Assembly (NCBI RefSeq): GCF_027158465.1
Contig: NZ_JAMKYL010000003.1
Coordinates: 124,001 to 188,000, forward strand
Source: Oxalobacter paeniformigenes
GTDB taxonomy: Bacteria; Pseudomonadota; Gammaproteobacteria; Burkholderiales; Burkholderiaceae_D
Length of the DNA: 64,000 nt
Reading direction: 5' to 3'
The notes under the pieces are model-generated. The model saw only the letters and a list, made by a program, of their open reading frames with translations, did no database searches and was not told the DNA's origin. Numbering within the stretch: the first letter of the stretch is position 1; each line of letters begins with the position of its first letter. Below, one piece after another: positions 33,584 to 44,300 of this stretch. The position numbers were made by a program, and so were the translations under genes.

Positions 33584-33925
33584 ATGATTTTACCGGACAA
33601 GCATAGCGGATACGTTTCCGCACAGAGAGTTTGTAACAAGGGCGGCGGGAAGGGCGGCGGACTGATCGGAAGCGTAGTCGGTGCGCTTACAGGTTCGAGT
33701 CCGGCGAAAAAGCAGGAAAGAGCGATGAAGGAAGCCAATGCCATCGCGCAACAGCAGGCGAAAACCGCTCAGGAACAGCTCAGAGCAGCCAATGCGAAAA
33801 GCCCGGATGTCGATACGATTAAAAGCGAAAACGCTTCCGGTCTGGGATCGACCATGCTGACCGGCGCCGAAGGGGCGACATTGGGATCGTCCAACAAACG
33901 CAAAAAAACCTTGCTGGGCGGCTGA
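33584..33925 (+). CDS. Small late phage protein
   Basis: 113 residues: Gly-rich segment (GGGKGGGLIGSVVGALTGSS), an Ala/Gln helix and a basic end (SSNKRKKTLLGG). Proteins of this composition precede the head-tail connector in several podoviruses and are taken as minor virion proteins. Not certain. Confidence 0.6.
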   Translation: MILPDKHSGYVSAQRVCNKGGGKGGGLIGSVVGALTGSSPAKKQERAMKEANAIAQQQAKTAQEQLRAANAKSPDVDTIKSENASGLGSTMLTGAEGATLGSSNKRKKTLLGG

Positions 33926-33926
33926 T

Positions 33927-35564
33927 ATGGCAATGCGCCAGCAGATTCTCAAGCGGTGGCAGGCGCTCAAGAACGAACGTTCATATATTCTGCCGATCTG
34001 GCAGGATGTGACGGATTACGTCAATCCGTACCGCGGCAGGTATGTCGTGACGAACCGGAATTTGCGTGGCACCAGCAGCAAAAAGATTCTCGATTCCACT
34101 CCTGCGCGTGCACAGCGCATTTTGTCCGCCGGCCTCATGTCCGGTATGACGTCGCCTGCGCGTCCATGGTTCGGGCTGACGACAGCCGATCCCGATCTGG
34201 CCAAGAACATGCAGGTCAAGGCATGGTGTTATGACGTGGCGACGATCATGCGGCGCGTGTTTTCTAAGTCCAATATCTATCGTGTCCTGCACACGATTTA
34301 TGACGAACTGGGGCTTTTCGGGACGGGCCCTGCCATTCTTTCCGGGCATTACGACAACATCATTCACGGCTATCCCTTGACGGCCGGGGAATACTGCATC
34401 GCTACCGACATGTACGGTGTTGTGGATACGCTGTATCGGGAATTCCAGATGACGGTCAAGGCACTGGTCGATATGTTCGGTGATGGCTGTCCATCCAATG
34501 TGATGAACCAGTACGAACACGGGAATTACGATTCGTTGTTCACGGTCATTCACGCGATCGAGCCGCGGACGGAACGGAACGTGAACAGTCCGAAAAATAC
34601 GGATATGCCATGGCGGTCTGTGTACCTGATGGCATCCGGCGAAGTATTGAGGGAATCAGGATACAAGCGTTTTCCCGTGCTGGCGCCGCGATGGGATGTC
34701 ATGGACGATTACGGCATATCCCCATCCATGTGGGCGCTGCCTGACATCAAGCAGCTGCAGGTCGAACAGTTGCGCAAGGGGCAGGGGATCGATCAGCAGA
34801 ACAACCCGACGCGACTGATACCGGCCAGTCTGAAAAATGCGGGTGTGAACCTTCTTCCCGGTGGCGTGCTGTATGCAACTCCGGCAGAAATGGCTGCTAT
34901 ACGCAGTGCTTATGAAATCCGTCCGGATCTATCCGGTTTGCTGGCCGACATCGTGGATGTGCGTGAGCGTATCCATGCATCGTTCTACACCGACCTGTTC
35001 ATGATGTTCGACCAGCAGACGCAGACCATGACCGCAACGGAAGTCGCGGAACGCCAGTCCGAAAAGATGCTCATGCTGGGTCCTGTGCTGGAACGGCTGG
35101 ACAACGAACTGTTGTCGCCGCTGATCGAAATGACGTTCGACAAGATGGCGGAAGCTGGCATCGTGCCACCGCTACCGGATGAACTGCATGGTCAGGAAAT
35201 CGTCATCGAGTACACGTCAGTGCTGGCGCAGGCACAGAAAATGACGTCGGCAAGCAGCCAGAGTCGTTTCCTCAATTCGCTGGGTGTCATGGCGCAAATG
35301 AAACCGGATGTGCTGGACAAGTTCGATGCGGATGCTGCGGTTGACGATCTTGCCGATTCGCTTGGCGTGAATCCGAAAACCATCGTGTCCGGTCGGGATG
35401 TGGCGATCATCCGGCAACAGCGTGCCGAACAGCAGGCGCAACAGCAAGTCATGGCGCAACAGGCCGCACAGGCACAGACAGCGAAAGAACTGTCACAGGT
35501 CGATACCCAGAATCTGGGGGAAATCATGCAGGGATTGCAAGGTTACGGGGGCATGTATGGATGA
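33927..35564 (+). CDS. Portal, T7-like head-to-tail connector
   Basis: Dodecameric DNA gate of a podovirus. ILKRWQALKNERSYILPIWQ and DVTDYVNPYRGRY are typical of Head-tail_con proteins, followed by GTSSKKILDSTPARAQRILS and a long Gln/Ala-rich C-terminal helix (QQRAEQQAQQQVMAQQAAQA). 545 residues. Its end overlaps the next start by 8 bases. Confidence 0.93.
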   Translation: MAMRQQILKRWQALKNERSYILPIWQDVTDYVNPYRGRYVVTNRNLRGTSSKKILDSTPARAQRILSAGLMSGMTSPARPWFGLTTADPDLAKNMQVKAWCYDVATIMRRVFSKSNIYRVLHTIYDELGLFGTGPAILSGHYDNIIHGYPLTAGEYCIATDMYGVVDTLYREFQMTVKALVDMFGDGCPSNVMNQYEHGNYDSLFTVIHAIEPRTERNVNSPKNTDMPWRSVYLMASGEVLRESGYKRFPVLAPRWDVMDDYGISPSMWALPDIKQLQVEQLRKGQGIDQQNNPTRLIPASLKNAGVNLLPGGVLYATPAEMAAIRSAYEIRPDLSGLLADIVDVRERIHASFYTDLFMMFDQQTQTMTATEVAERQSEKMLMLGPVLERLDNELLSPLIEMTFDKMAEAGIVPPLPDELHGQEIVIEYTSVLAQAQKMTSASSQSRFLNSLGVMAQMKPDVLDKFDADAAVDDLADSLGVNPKTIVSGRDVAIIRQQRAEQQAQQQVMAQQAAQAQTAKELSQVDTQNLGEIMQGLQGYGGMYG

Positions 35565-35823
35565 CGTAATGGAAACCGAACTTGCCGAAGCGAAGAAACG
35601 GCGCGATGACGAGCTGGCTTATGTCATGGGGCATGCACTCGGCAGGCGGTTCATTTGGCGGATGTTGCATCAGGTATGTGCGATCGATGCCAGCAATTTT
35701 TCCAGTGACGCGATGATGCTGGCGTATGCGCAGGGGCGCAGGGACATCGGTCTGGATATACAGGCCGCCTTGCTGGATTTCGACAAACAGGCGTTTTTGA
35801 CGATGGAGACGGAGAACAGATGA
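35557..35823 (+). CDS. Bbp19-like phage protein
   Basis: 88 residues from MDDVMETELAEAKK. GRRFIWRMLHQVCAIDASNF and AYAQGRRDIGLDIQAALLDF match the small Bbp19-type proteins that follow the portal gene in Bordetella phage BPP-1-like podoviruses. Function unknown. Confidence 0.75.
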   Translation: MDDVMETELAEAKKRRDDELAYVMGHALGRRFIWRMLHQVCAIDASNFSSDAMMLAYAQGRRDIGLDIQAALLDFDKQAFLTMETENR

Positions 35824-38342
35824 ACGAGACAGGAAACGAAACGATGACGGATAACACGGCAGTCGATGGTCAGGAAAACGGTGTGCAAACGGACAATCAG
35901 TCTGGCGGTGCTCCGGCGGCAGGCAATGAAACGACAAATGGCACGTTGATCGACACGAACTGGACGATTGACGCAAAAGCGCTGGACGGCATGAACATTG
36001 AATCCGGTCTTGTCGATAGCTATACCGGGCTGGCGAAAAAGTACGGTCTGAATCAGGAAAACGCCACATCGCTCCTGAAAGACGCTGCCGAAATCCTGAA
36101 CCGGATGGATGTTGAAACCGTCACGAAACAGCGCAATGCATGGGCAGAAGAATCTAGGAACGACAAGGAGTTCGGCGGCGCTGCTCTGGACGCCAATCTG
36201 GCTATCGCGAAGAAAGCCGTTGACGCCTACGGGACGCCTGAAATCAAGGAATTTCTGGAAACGACCGGACTGGGCAATCATCCGGAAGTCATCAGACTGT
36301 TTTACCGCGTCGGGAAGACGCTCACCGAAGACGGGATCGTGACAAGTCGGACAGGCGGCAACGCAATCAGAACGTTCGACGATGCGGCGGCGGAAGCGAA
36401 TGCGTTTGCGCAGTTTCTGGATAATCAGCAGGCGGCGCTTGCCGAACGCAAGGGTATCAACGCCTGGCGCAACGAGGACGGGACGCTGGTCAGGGACACG
36501 ATAGATCAGAACATCAACGACGAACTGTCCAGAATGCGGTCGTCCATGTCGGCCAGCAAGCGGGAAAAGTTCGATGCGATGATCCTGCCGTTCCAGCGCA
36601 ATTTCAACCGCAATGCGACGAACTATATCAGCCAGCAATACAACGCCTACGAGAAGGCGACACTGGACGACACGAAAGCGCAGTACGGGAAGATGGCGTT
36701 CGCCAATGCGTCCAGCGACCCGGAATCCGCATTGCAGGCGCTGAATGACTTTCACGGTGTGGCAAGGTATCAGGCGATGAAAGACGGTGCAGACGAAAAA
36801 CTGGCCGACAGCCTTGCCAACAGACAAACATCCGGAATCGTCAGAGGGATTGTCGACGATGCACTTGAAAACGGCGATCTGAAAACCGCACAGGCATATC
36901 AGCAGCGCTTTTCAAAAATCATGAGCGCGGACGACCTGATACACGTAAACCGTAATGTCAGACGTCAGGAAAGCATCAGGATCGGCGAAGACTATGCGTC
37001 GAAGGTGTTTGCGACAGGCGCCATGAATTACACCATGCGCGACAGGAATGCCGCGCATAACATTACCATGCAGTCGGAATCAGGTGGCAAGCGTTACGAC
37101 AAGTCCGGCAATATCACGGAATCACCAAAAGGTGCGCTGGGTGAATATCAAGTCATGCCAGCAACTGCGGAATCTCCAGGTTTTGGTATCGCACCTGCCG
37201 ACGTGTTGAAGAAAGTCGGAAACGGGAAAGGTCGCTTTGGAGAAAAAAAAGAATGGGATTTCAAACCTGAGGCACTGAAACAGTACGGACTGGATGGGTG
37301 CATGGATCGTATTGCGGCTGTTGGTACGGCCTATCAAGATAAACTGATCGAATACTACAAGGGCGATCTGGCGAAGATGTGGGGCGCCTACAATGCGGGG
37401 CCCGGAACCGTTGACGATCTTGTCAAACAGTACGGCAATGACTGGCTGTCGCACGCTCCGAAGGAAACGCAGGACTATGTGCAAAAGAATGTCGCTGCAT
37501 GGAGCAAGAGGAATCGGGATGCCGTCAAGCTCATGTCGGTTGCAGAGTTTTCCACGCAAGCCAAAGAAGTGTTTGGCAATGACAGACAGGCCTATCAGGC
37601 GGCGGTGGACGATTATTCGAGACGGTCTCGCGCTTTCGAGGCGAGCGACAGGCAGGAGCAGGAAGAAACGCTGATTTCCGTTTACAACATGGCTGATGAA
37701 GGCAAGACAATGACGGAAATCGAACAGTCTGGCGCTCTTGACAGACTGAACAACAGGAACTACCGCGAGGCGGTGCAGTACATCAACAAGAACACCGTTT
37801 ACGACTATGATCTGCTGGCCGAGCTTTACAACAATCCGGACAAGTTGCAACAGACAGACCTTCGCACATTGCGCGGCAAACTTCCGGCGGGTGAAATCAA
37901 TCGTCTTGCCAGACGTCAGGCGATGGGGCAAACGGAGCAGGGAAGAAACGCGCTTGAAAAGCTGACGTTCGACATGAAGACGGTGCTGTTTCAGAACGGT
38001 ATCAATCTCAATTCCACGAAAAAAAACGACATCGAAACGAGGGCATTGCTCAACGACTACATGACACGCTCTCTTGAATCGTTTAGAGCGGATCACAAGC
38101 GGTATCCGACAGACAAGGAACGTCTTGAAATGCTGAAAACTGCGGTTGGTGATGTGGTCATTCCGCGTATGTTCTGGTTCCCGAAAACCGTAAAACGGTT
38201 CGAGGCGACGCCACAGCAGTACATCGATTCACTGTCCACGCCAGAAAGAATGCAGCTTGTGGAAGTGGCGAATTCCGCCGGCATCACGGGGACAGAAGAT
38301 GAAAAGATATTGGCCGTCTTGCGGTCGAAGGGAGAACTGTAA
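35820..38342 (+). CDS. Chimeric gene: scaffold-like N-terminus joined to internal virion lytic transglycosylase
   Basis: 840 residues. Residues about 1-185 look like a podoviral scaffold protein: a disordered acidic start, then DKEFGGAALDANLAIAKKAV and LETTGLGNHPEVIRLFYRVG, KTLTEDGIV. From about residue 200 on it follows internal virion proteins that enter the cell envelope at infection. It has an SLT lytic transglycosylase domain with catalytic Glu in SESGGKRYDKSGN (near residue 420) and GAYNAGPG (near 522). In related phages separate genes encode these two parts, with the major capsid and tail-tube genes between them. A deletion fusion is the simplest reading. Confidence 0.8.
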   Translation: MNETGNETMTDNTAVDGQENGVQTDNQSGGAPAAGNETTNGTLIDTNWTIDAKALDGMNIESGLVDSYTGLAKKYGLNQENATSLLKDAAEILNRMDVETVTKQRNAWAEESRNDKEFGGAALDANLAIAKKAVDAYGTPEIKEFLETTGLGNHPEVIRLFYRVGKTLTEDGIVTSRTGGNAIRTFDDAAAEANAFAQFLDNQQAALAERKGINAWRNEDGTLVRDTIDQNINDELSRMRSSMSASKREKFDAMILPFQRNFNRNATNYISQQYNAYEKATLDDTKAQYGKMAFANASSDPESALQALNDFHGVARYQAMKDGADEKLADSLANRQTSGIVRGIVDDALENGDLKTAQAYQQRFSKIMSADDLIHVNRNVRRQESIRIGEDYASKVFATGAMNYTMRDRNAAHNITMQSESGGKRYDKSGNITESPKGALGEYQVMPATAESPGFGIAPADVLKKVGNGKGRFGEKKEWDFKPEALKQYGLDGCMDRIAAVGTAYQDKLIEYYKGDLAKMWGAYNAGPGTVDDLVKQYGNDWLSHAPKETQDYVQKNVAAWSKRNRDAVKLMSVAEFSTQAKEVFGNDRQAYQAAVDDYSRRSRAFEASDRQEQEETLISVYNMADEGKTMTEIEQSGALDRLNNRNYREAVQYINKNTVYDYDLLAELYNNPDKLQQTDLRTLRGKLPAGEINRLARRQAMGQTEQGRNALEKLTFDMKTVLFQNGINLNSTKKNDIETRALLNDYMTRSLESFRADHKRYPTDKERLEMLKTAVGDVVIPRMFWFPKTVKRFEATPQQYIDSLSTPERMQLVEVANSAGITGTEDEKILAVLRSKGEL

Positions 38343-41300
38343 TGAGAGTTGACGCAATCGGTACGGTCAGAACGTTTGAGGATACGGGGATAGATCCGGC
38401 GCCTGTCGATGCGGGTGCCGCGTGGGATGCGACGGGGCATGGCGAGATTCCGGAGCCTTCGACAGAATCGCTTTCCGAAAGGGCTAACCGGTCTGTCGAA
38501 CAGATGCGGAAGGAATTTGCGGAAATACAGAAACAGAACGACGAATGGCGTAACAACGTTTTGCGCATGAATGTCGCACAGGCAGACAATGCCGTTCCGG
38601 ATGATGAGGCGAGGGTCAACGAGCTTGCAAAACAGTTCAATGCCCCCGCCGATATGGTGCGCAATTACCGAAAACTGTTCGAGGCGCAGGCAAGAAACCT
38701 GAAACTGGAAGAACTGCAAAAGACGAACCCGAAGACCGCTGAATTTCTGACAGACCCGAACAACGCGCGTATCGCGCATGACGATATCGACAATCTGGCC
38801 AGAACGGAAGATGCAATCGATTCCGTGCTGGCGTATCCGCAGGCATTTGCTGCTGGCATTGTCCGCGATTTTCTTGGCAATCGTATCAAAGGCGCTACAG
38901 AAAGAATCCTGTCCAGCAATTACACCACGCGCATGATGCAGGACGTGTATGCCGGTGCCATCGGTCTGTCAGACGATAGACTGGCAAGCCAATGGGATGA
39001 CATAGATGCCGTCGAATACAAGACGATGCGCGACATCATCATGACGCCGGCACAGGCTGTCATTGCGGCAGGCAACAGAATCGACGTGCCGGACAAGCAA
39101 AAACCGTTCGGCGTGCAGGTTGCCGCAGGTCTTGGTCAGGTTGCCGGGCAAATTGCATCTGCTTTTATAGATCCGGCCGGACAGTTGTCTGCATTGATCG
39201 ATCAGGGTATCGGTGCGGTATCGGACGATGTGCAGAAAGACATCGAAGCAGCGAGGGAAGCGGGTGTCGATGTGGATTTTTCGAGCCGTCTCGCAGCGAT
39301 AATCGGCGGTGGTGTCGCAACCGGCGTAACCGAAAAACTGTCTCTTGAGCTGATAGGATCGCCTCTGGCAAGCAGGATCGCCAATAGGGCGGCACGATTC
39401 GCAACAAGGACACTGGTAGGTGGCTTGTCCGAAGGGTTTCAGGAAGTCGCTGAAAGCGCATTGCAGACTTACATCAGGCAGCAGTTCACCAATCCGGGCG
39501 CGAAATATCAGACCGGCGCCGAAATGTTCGACGAGTTCACGGTATCCGGTGCAGTCGGCGCGATTGTCGCCAATATGCTTGGCTTGAGACGTTTCAGAAT
39601 CGGTCGGGCGACGGAGAAAGGGATCAAGTCGCTCAATGATGAAGCGAAAGCGTCGAAGCTGCGTGGCAGGGACAAACAGGTTTATGAAACACTGGTGTCC
39701 ACGCAGACAGAAGGCACGCCACTCGAAAACGCCTATATCAATACCGAGGCATGGCGGACATATTTCCAGTCGCAGGGGCTTGATCCGAAAGAACAGGCCG
39801 AACGCTACGGCGTGACCAATTACGATGAAGCCGTCGCGACAGGAAGCGATTTGTCCATTCCGTTTCCTGCCTATCAGGCGGATTTCTCTGCGTCCGACCA
39901 TGCGCCGAATTTTGTGAGGGATACCAAACTGTCCGAAAACGGCATGACGGTCAACGAGCAGGAAGCCTATATGCAGCGTCTTGAGGAGCGAGCCAAAGAG
40001 ACTGAAAGTTTGCTTGAGAGAATAGGGAAAGAAAGCGAGAACGCCCGCGCCGTCAATGATGTCTTGTCCAGGCTGACGGATGACATCGCCGTGCAGCTTG
40101 AACCGACTTTTGACAAACAGACCGCCAGAACGCAAGCTACCATCATGGCGCGCGCTTTCCTGAATCCGGTGCAGCGCGATGTAATCGAACGCGCAAGAGA
40201 ACAGGGCGAAGAACTGACCGCTGACGAAATCGCAGGAAGGATACGCGATGCGTTCGACAGATACGGACTGACCATCAATCCGAGCGCAACACCAACAACG
40301 CTGAACACTCGCAAGGACGTTGACCCCGCGATAGATTCAATGCTTGAGAAGCTGCGCAAAAACGAAATACCGAAAGAACGGGACGTTTACGGACAGTCGT
40401 TGCTTGAATATATCCGCAAAAAAGGCGGAATAAGGCCAAACGATGTTATTCGTGACATGGTGAAAAACAAAGAGTTGCCACGCTCAATCCTGAATGAAAA
40501 AGGCATGGGCGCTGACGAACTGGCCGCATTGCAGGACGTCCTTGATTTCGGGATAGAGACAGAAAGCATGCAGGCAGACAATGCCTTGCTGGATGCGCTG
40601 GTCAACGAATACACGACAGGTGAAAAACGATACTCGAATGCACAACTGAATGCCGGTTTGCTTGCCGAACTGCAAGCGCTTGACAATCTGTCACGAGACA
40701 TTGCCGCAGCCGGTATCGACCTGAACGCAGACAACGCCACCATCAGGGATGCGCTGTCGAAATACTACGAGGAACAGAATGGAAAAAATACCGGAAAAGA
40801 ATCTCAGACGGCCGAAACTGAACGGTACGAACAACGGGGATTCACGGAATCAGACATCCCAACCGCAGAAGAGCGTGCCGAAGCCAACCGTCAATACGAC
40901 GAAATAGAGAAGAAATACAGAAGAACCCCGCTCTGGATGAAAGCGCCAAACGGGAAACCTACGAAACTGACCGAGCGCCAATGGGTTCAGGTGAGGACGC
41001 CGAATTTCAAACGCTGGTTCGGTGACTGGGAAAAGGCTGGAATCAGGGAACGGCTGGGGAATCAGGATCCGGTTGCAGTTGAAGCAAAATACAACACGGC
41101 TTCACCAAAAGAAAGACGTGATATAGCGCTTGGTTTCTTCCCTGAAAACGTGACAGTAACAAAGCCTGTCGGAAACGTGGTTATATCGAGAAGGAGTATC
41201 CGAAGTAGTTTCAGTCACGGTTCCACGGACGTCAAATTGGATGTCATGCCTTATCTGACCGAAATACTGGAGAAATCTGAATACATCGATACGTTACAAG

Positions 41301-44300
41301 ATTTCGATGGTGGAAATATCCAGAATCATTATTTTGCCACGAAAATCACGCACGGAGGCCAGAACAAGCTGGTGTTCATGCGAGCAAGAAAAATGCCGGG
41401 GAGAGAGAATCAACTGTACGTCCATGACGTATTTGTTGAGGAAGACATAAAACAAAAAGACCAGAGCGACGTTTCAAAAAGCGGGTACAGTAGAAACACT
41501 GTCGACCAACTCCGAGGCTCTGATCTTTACAAATCCATTCTACAAGACATCTATGCGGTTGACAAGGATGCGGTGTCAAAAGTCGTTGATAAAAATGGAG
41601 AGCCGCTGGTTGTTTATCATGGGACGACGGCGGATTTCGATACGTTCAAGCCATCAGAAAGCAGAAAAACCGAAGGTACAGGTATGTGGTTCGGTTCATC
41701 CAATATTGCAGGGACTTATACAGGGCGAGATAAAAGTACCGGAAGCGTCATGCCTGTATTTCTCAACGCAAAAAATCCTGTGATTGTCAATGCGAAACGG
41801 AGCTTCTGGAGCGAGATAGGCGGCGATATATCCATAAGAGAGTATGGGAAAAAACGGGGAACGACACTGGCAAAGATTTTCGGTTTCAGACGAACGCAAT
41901 ATGGGGATTGGTCTGATTACGCGACAACGGATGATATAGCGCGTTACGCCTATGAGCATGGGTATGACGGGGTAATATTTGACAATATTCGTGACATCGG
42001 CCCGACGGAAGAACTCACGTCAGACGAAAGCTATACGCCAAGTTCAATATATTCTGTTTCTACTCCAAAACAAATCAAGTCGGCAATAGGCAATATCGGT
42101 ACGTTCTCTGAAAGTCAGAATATCCTGTATCAGCGAGAACCGGTTGTACGGTTGACTGGCGATGAGCTGGGTAATAGTGCAGATATTTTTGATGCAGCAA
42201 GGAACTGGTACAAACAAAACCTTCAGGGAACGTCAGTCAATCGAAGCGAGATAGGTGATATTCGTTTTAGTGGAAAAGGGTGGAATAAGGTCAAAAGGGG
42301 GATTAAAGGAGATTCGTTAAAGGCAAAGATTATCCCTGCTATCAGAGATGTTATTGCACATGGGAAATATCATGGCAGAACAGGCCTGAATAAAAGTCGA
42401 ACGGATGACATTGTTGCATTCCATTACTTTACTGCGGATGTTTCAATTGGTGATGACATTATTCCTGTTGGCGTGAATGTTGGTGAAGATGTTTACGGAA
42501 ATCTGTTTTACAACATCAACCATCATCCGGATGACTTGCTAAAGAAAAAGGCTCCAATTTTACCCAGGGAAGAAGCCCGGGGTTTGGAGCCTGATAACCC
42601 CCGGAATCACCAGAGTTCAAGTCATGGGCCGAGGGTACGAGACACCGAAAGCGATGTCCTTGAACAAAGTATCAAACAAAACGAGGATGGTGTCAACCTG
42701 TTCATTTTGAACAAAAAAAATCAGGGTAAAGTCCGCGGCGCGACCATAATCAATCCAGACCGAACCATGCGGATCGAACTGTTCAAGGACGCAAACTACT
42801 CCACGTTCGTCCATGAAACCGCGCACTTCATGCTGGAAGTGTACGGCGATCTGGCGTCCGATCCGCAATCAAGCGAGTACATCAGAAACGAATATGCCAC
42901 CATCCGGAAATATCTGGGCACGAAGGACGGTGAGGCGATCACACGTGAGCAGCACGAGAAGTTCGCCCGTTCGTTCGAAGCGTATCTCATGGAAGGAAAA
43001 GCGCCATCGCCGGAACTGCAAGGCATTTTCAGCCGGTTCAAGAACTGGCTGCTGAATATTTACCGATCCATGCGGGGATTGCGTGTCAATCTGAACAAGG
43101 ACATTCGCGAAGTGTTCGACCGGATGCTGGCGTCTGACGAGGAAATATCCGTCATGCGCGATGCAAGCGAACTGCAACCGCTTTTCGCGACGGCTGAAAA
43201 AATGGGAATCGCGCAAGATGAGTTTGACGCATACATGAAAATAGCGGAAAAAGAACTGATCGATGCGCAAGACCGGTTCCGCCAGAAAGCCATGAAAGCG
43301 AAGCTGCGCGAAAAGAGAAAGGGATACAAGGAAGAACTGGAAGCGGAAAAGAATCGTGTCGAAAAGGAATACGACCGCGATCCGGTTGTCGCCGCTTTCA
43401 ACGACCTTACGTCCGATAACGGCATTTCGCTCAACGAAGCCGAATTGCGGCGCATATACGGAAAGGCATTCCTGGCGAAGTTGCCGAGGAAAAACGGCAA
43501 GCGGATATACAGCAAGGACGGCAATGTATCGCTTGAAGAACTTGCTGAAGGTCTTGGATTCAATTCAGGCGACGAACTGATCCGGGCGATTGCGCAGTTG
43601 CCAAACCGAAAGAAGTACATCGAGGACAAGGCCAGACAGAACATCATCGACCGCGAGGGTGATGTCCTGAACAGCGACAATATCGCAGACGAAGCGGAAA
43701 ACGCGCTGCATAACGAATACATGGAACAGCGCCTGAAAAAGGAGCTGGCGATACTGATGGTGAAAACCACGAAGCTGTCAGAACAGCGCAAGCGTATCGA
43801 ACAGCGAAAGGAAGCGAAGCGGATTGAGGAAGACGTGAATGCGCAGGTTGATGCGATGGAAGTCGCGGCGCGTTCCGTCATTGCGGAAAAGCCGGTCAAG
43901 GAACTGAAACCGAACCTGTATCTGCGAGCGATGCAGAAAGCATCAAGACAGGCGCGTCAGGAGCTTGACAGGACAGACCCGGACTACACTGCCGCAGCGC
44001 GACAGAAGCAGGCTGAAATCATGAACAACATCCTGTATCGTGAAGCGACACGGGTTCAGAAAGAACTCAACCGCCGAACCTTGCAGGCGAAAGCGGTTGT
44101 CCGCAAATCGCTCAAGGATGCCGTCAAGACACGCGATTCGCTGTTCGTGAACCGTGCGAAGTACATTGCCGCGAAACTCGGACTTGGCGGGAATGCCGAC
44201 CTCATCATGCAGCGCATCGTTACCGAGGAAAAGAACCGGCAGGATGTGGAACCGTTCCGGTATGACCTTGCCGTGCCGTTGCGTGAGCTGAATACCGCTA

